A stretch of 7,281 nucleotides of DNA from Treponema sp. (GTDB lineage: Bacteria; Spirochaetota; Spirochaetia; Treponematales; Breznakiellaceae), in NCBI GenBank assembly GCA_031266695.1, contig JAISAK010000062.1:1-7281 (forward strand), read 5' to 3'. A program made the translations under genes and the position numbers. Each line of letters begins with the position of its first letter. The first letter of the stretch is position 1. Shown piece after piece: positions 6,159-7,281 of the stretch. The notes below the pieces were generated by a model. That model made no database searches and was not told the origin of the DNA. It saw only the letters and a list, made by a program, of their open reading frames with translations.

Positions 6159-7281
6159 GAGACAGGGGCCTTCGGGAATCCGCCGGGTCAGCAAACCGGA
6201 ATTTGGGCAGTTTAATTTGTACAATAGTTCCGTATCCTGTTTCGCTGTCGATGGAAATTCCATAGGCGTCGCCAAAAGCGAGTTTTATGCGGCGCTCCGT
6301 ATTATAGAGGCCGATATGTTCAAACTGATCATCCTGCCTTGCGAGATTTTCCCGTATCTTTTTCAGCGCGTCTTCCGGAATGCCGGCGCCGGTATCGGCT
6401 ACGGTAGCGGAGAGATAATTCTGTTCTTCCTCCAGGACAATAAGAATTTCTCCGGGAATCTCCTGTTCTTTCATGCCGTGAACAATACTGTTTTCCAGCA
6501 GGGGCTGAAACAGAAGGCGCAGGGTTCCGAAATTTAAAATCCCTTCGTCGTATTTCCATGTTACTTTAATTGCGTCCTTGTAACGGATAGACTGAATGGC
6601 CATATAGCTTCTTGCCTGGGCTATTTCTTCTTCCAGCCGGACAAAACGGGAAGGATCGTGCATGGAATAGCGAAGGATAGATGACAGGTGCTCGATCATG
6701 TACGAAGCTTCGTTGGGGCCTTTTCCGAGACTCAGGACTTTCATGTTTATTGTCTGCAGCGTATTAAACAGAAAATGGGGATGCATCTGGGACTGGAGCG
6801 CTACCATTTCATCAAGGCGGGCCTTGTATTTTCGTTCGGAAAGCTGCGTGGTAAGATAATCCTTTTCTATAAAAGCGTTTATTATATTGTAAAGAATATA
6901 CTGGTAGGAATTTTTGATAACCGGCATTCGGTTTTCCACGACATGAAATTTTCCTTCCTTGGCGGAATTGAATATGGCAAGGATGGTACGAATCTGTTTA
7001 TTTGAATTGTTGGCGAAATATAATGAAAGACTTATACCAGCGACAAGGGACAGGCAGATATAAAGAATATACATGCGGAACAGATAATCCGGAAGTTCAT
7101 ACATGGAAGATTTGGGAACTACAACAATACATTTAAGATCGTATTTGGAAACGGTCTGGGTAACTCTGTAAATTTCCTTTTTTCTTATCGGAATTTTTCC
7201 CTTTCCTCCGGAAACGGAATCCATCGGGAATTCAACAAGCCCCGGCGGCAGTTCGTAAATTTTGGGAATCAAATAATTATA
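6151..7281 (-). CDS. YesM/LytS-type sensor histidine kinase, C-terminal part (5' end outside window)
   Basis: Membrane sensor kinase of the His_kinase/HATPase_c (YesM, LytS) class. The frame is open to the window edge (Tyr-Asn-Tyr precedes the TTG at 7272), so that TTG is internal; 376 residues are visible of a family length usually near 550-600. In order, counting from the TTG codon: end of an extracellular sensor region (1-60), one membrane helix (about 66-88), a linker with little sign of a canonical HAMP, a helical stretch (135-160), the phospho-acceptor box [13 protein letters not shown] (162-174) with His166 (codon 6775-6777), then the ATPase with N-box [10 protein letters not shown] (258-267), DTGAGIP (293-299) and a GLYNTERRI plus GYGT G-box (321-349). 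Such kinases pair with AraC-type response regulators, commonly next to sugar ABC transporters, which would lie right of the window. A role in controlling the sugar operon is possible but unsupported, since the genes converge. Confidence 0.92.
   Translation of the reverse strand, partial: YNYLIPKIYELPPGLVEFPMDSVSGGKGKIPIRKKEIYRVTQTVSKYDLKCIVVVPKSSMYELPDYLFRMYILYICLSLVAGISLSLYFANNSNKQIRTILAIFNSAKEGKFHVVENRMPVIKNSYQYILYNIINAFIEKDYLTTQLSERKYKARLDEMVALQSQMHPHFLFNTLQTINMKVLSLGKGPNEASYMIEHLSSILRYSMHDPSRFVRLEEEIAQARSYMAIQSIRYKDAIKVTWKYDEGILNFGTLRLLFQPLLENSIVHGMKEQEIPGEILIVLEEEQNYLSATVADTGAGIPEDALKKIRENLARQDDQFEHIGLYNTERRIKLAFGDAYGISIDSETGYGTIVQIKLPKFRFADPADSRRPLSPK

Noticed and set aside
5265..6275. 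Long open frame on the - strand opposite the MATE gene
   Set aside because: It is low-complexity and charge-rich, has no motif, and would overlap both the MATE gene and the true kinase end.
7270..7272. TTG as the real start of the histidine kinase
   Set aside because: The frame stays open to the window edge, and a start here would remove most of the sensor domain and the first membrane helix expected in this family.
1..7281. Insertion sequences, CRISPR arrays, tRNA/rRNA genes, riboswitches
   Set aside because: No transposase, regularly spaced repeats, cloverleaf or known aptamer-like conserved block was seen by eye; the window is almost entirely coding.

Overview
The window is a compact stretch of a moderately GC-rich bacterial genome: four sugar-metabolism genes, then a TauE/SafE membrane permease, all on the + strand; then a MATE-family exporter on +; then the 3' part of a YesM/LytS-type sensor histidine kinase on -. 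PPi-type phosphofructokinase signatures, a YesM-type kinase and tight gene packing fit an anaerobic, fermentative, often gut-associated bacterium (termite-gut-type Treponema/Spirochaetota or Clostridia are my best guesses). No rRNA, tRNA or other lineage marker is present, so the taxonomy is inference only.

Layout. 1-567: 3' part of a class II fructose-bisphosphate-type aldolase (start lies upstream of the window). 572-1762: PPi-type 6-phosphofructokinase. 1759-3024: glucose-6-phosphate isomerase family protein. 3048-3893: triosephosphate isomerase family protein. 3903-4697: TauE/SafE permease. The spacings (4 nt, a 4-nt ATGA overlap, 23 nt, 9 nt) point to one translationally coupled operon. 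4698-4811: intergenic stretch with a weak hairpin and a possible promoter. 4812-6158: MATE exporter. 6151-7281 (-): histidine kinase, whose last 8 nt overlap the MATE gene tail to tail.

How the genes fit together. On paper the four enzymes run hexose-6-P to fructose-6-P to fructose-1,6-bisP to DHAP + GAP, with DHAP/GAP interconversion. Isomerase, kinase and triose isomerase keep their recognisable catalytic residues. However, compared from memory with textbook enzymes, all three are changed where the canonical enzyme holds the distal (C6/C3) phosphate. A permease of a family that includes sulfonate and sulfite exporters follows in the same operon. This suggests a hypothesis: the cassette may be a parallel, EMP-like pathway for a sugar whose C6 group is not an ordinary phosphate, for example a 6-sulfo sugar such as sulfoquinovose, with a C3 sulfonate exported. 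The sequence does not prove this. The conserved DPR arginine of the aldolase, and the absence from this window of a sulfoquinovosidase or sulfolactaldehyde dehydrogenase/reductase, leave ordinary glycolysis by divergent isozymes fully possible.

The MATE gene and the histidine kinase look like neighbours rather than pathway parts. The kinase probably belongs to a YesMN-type two-component system whose remainder lies to the right of the window.
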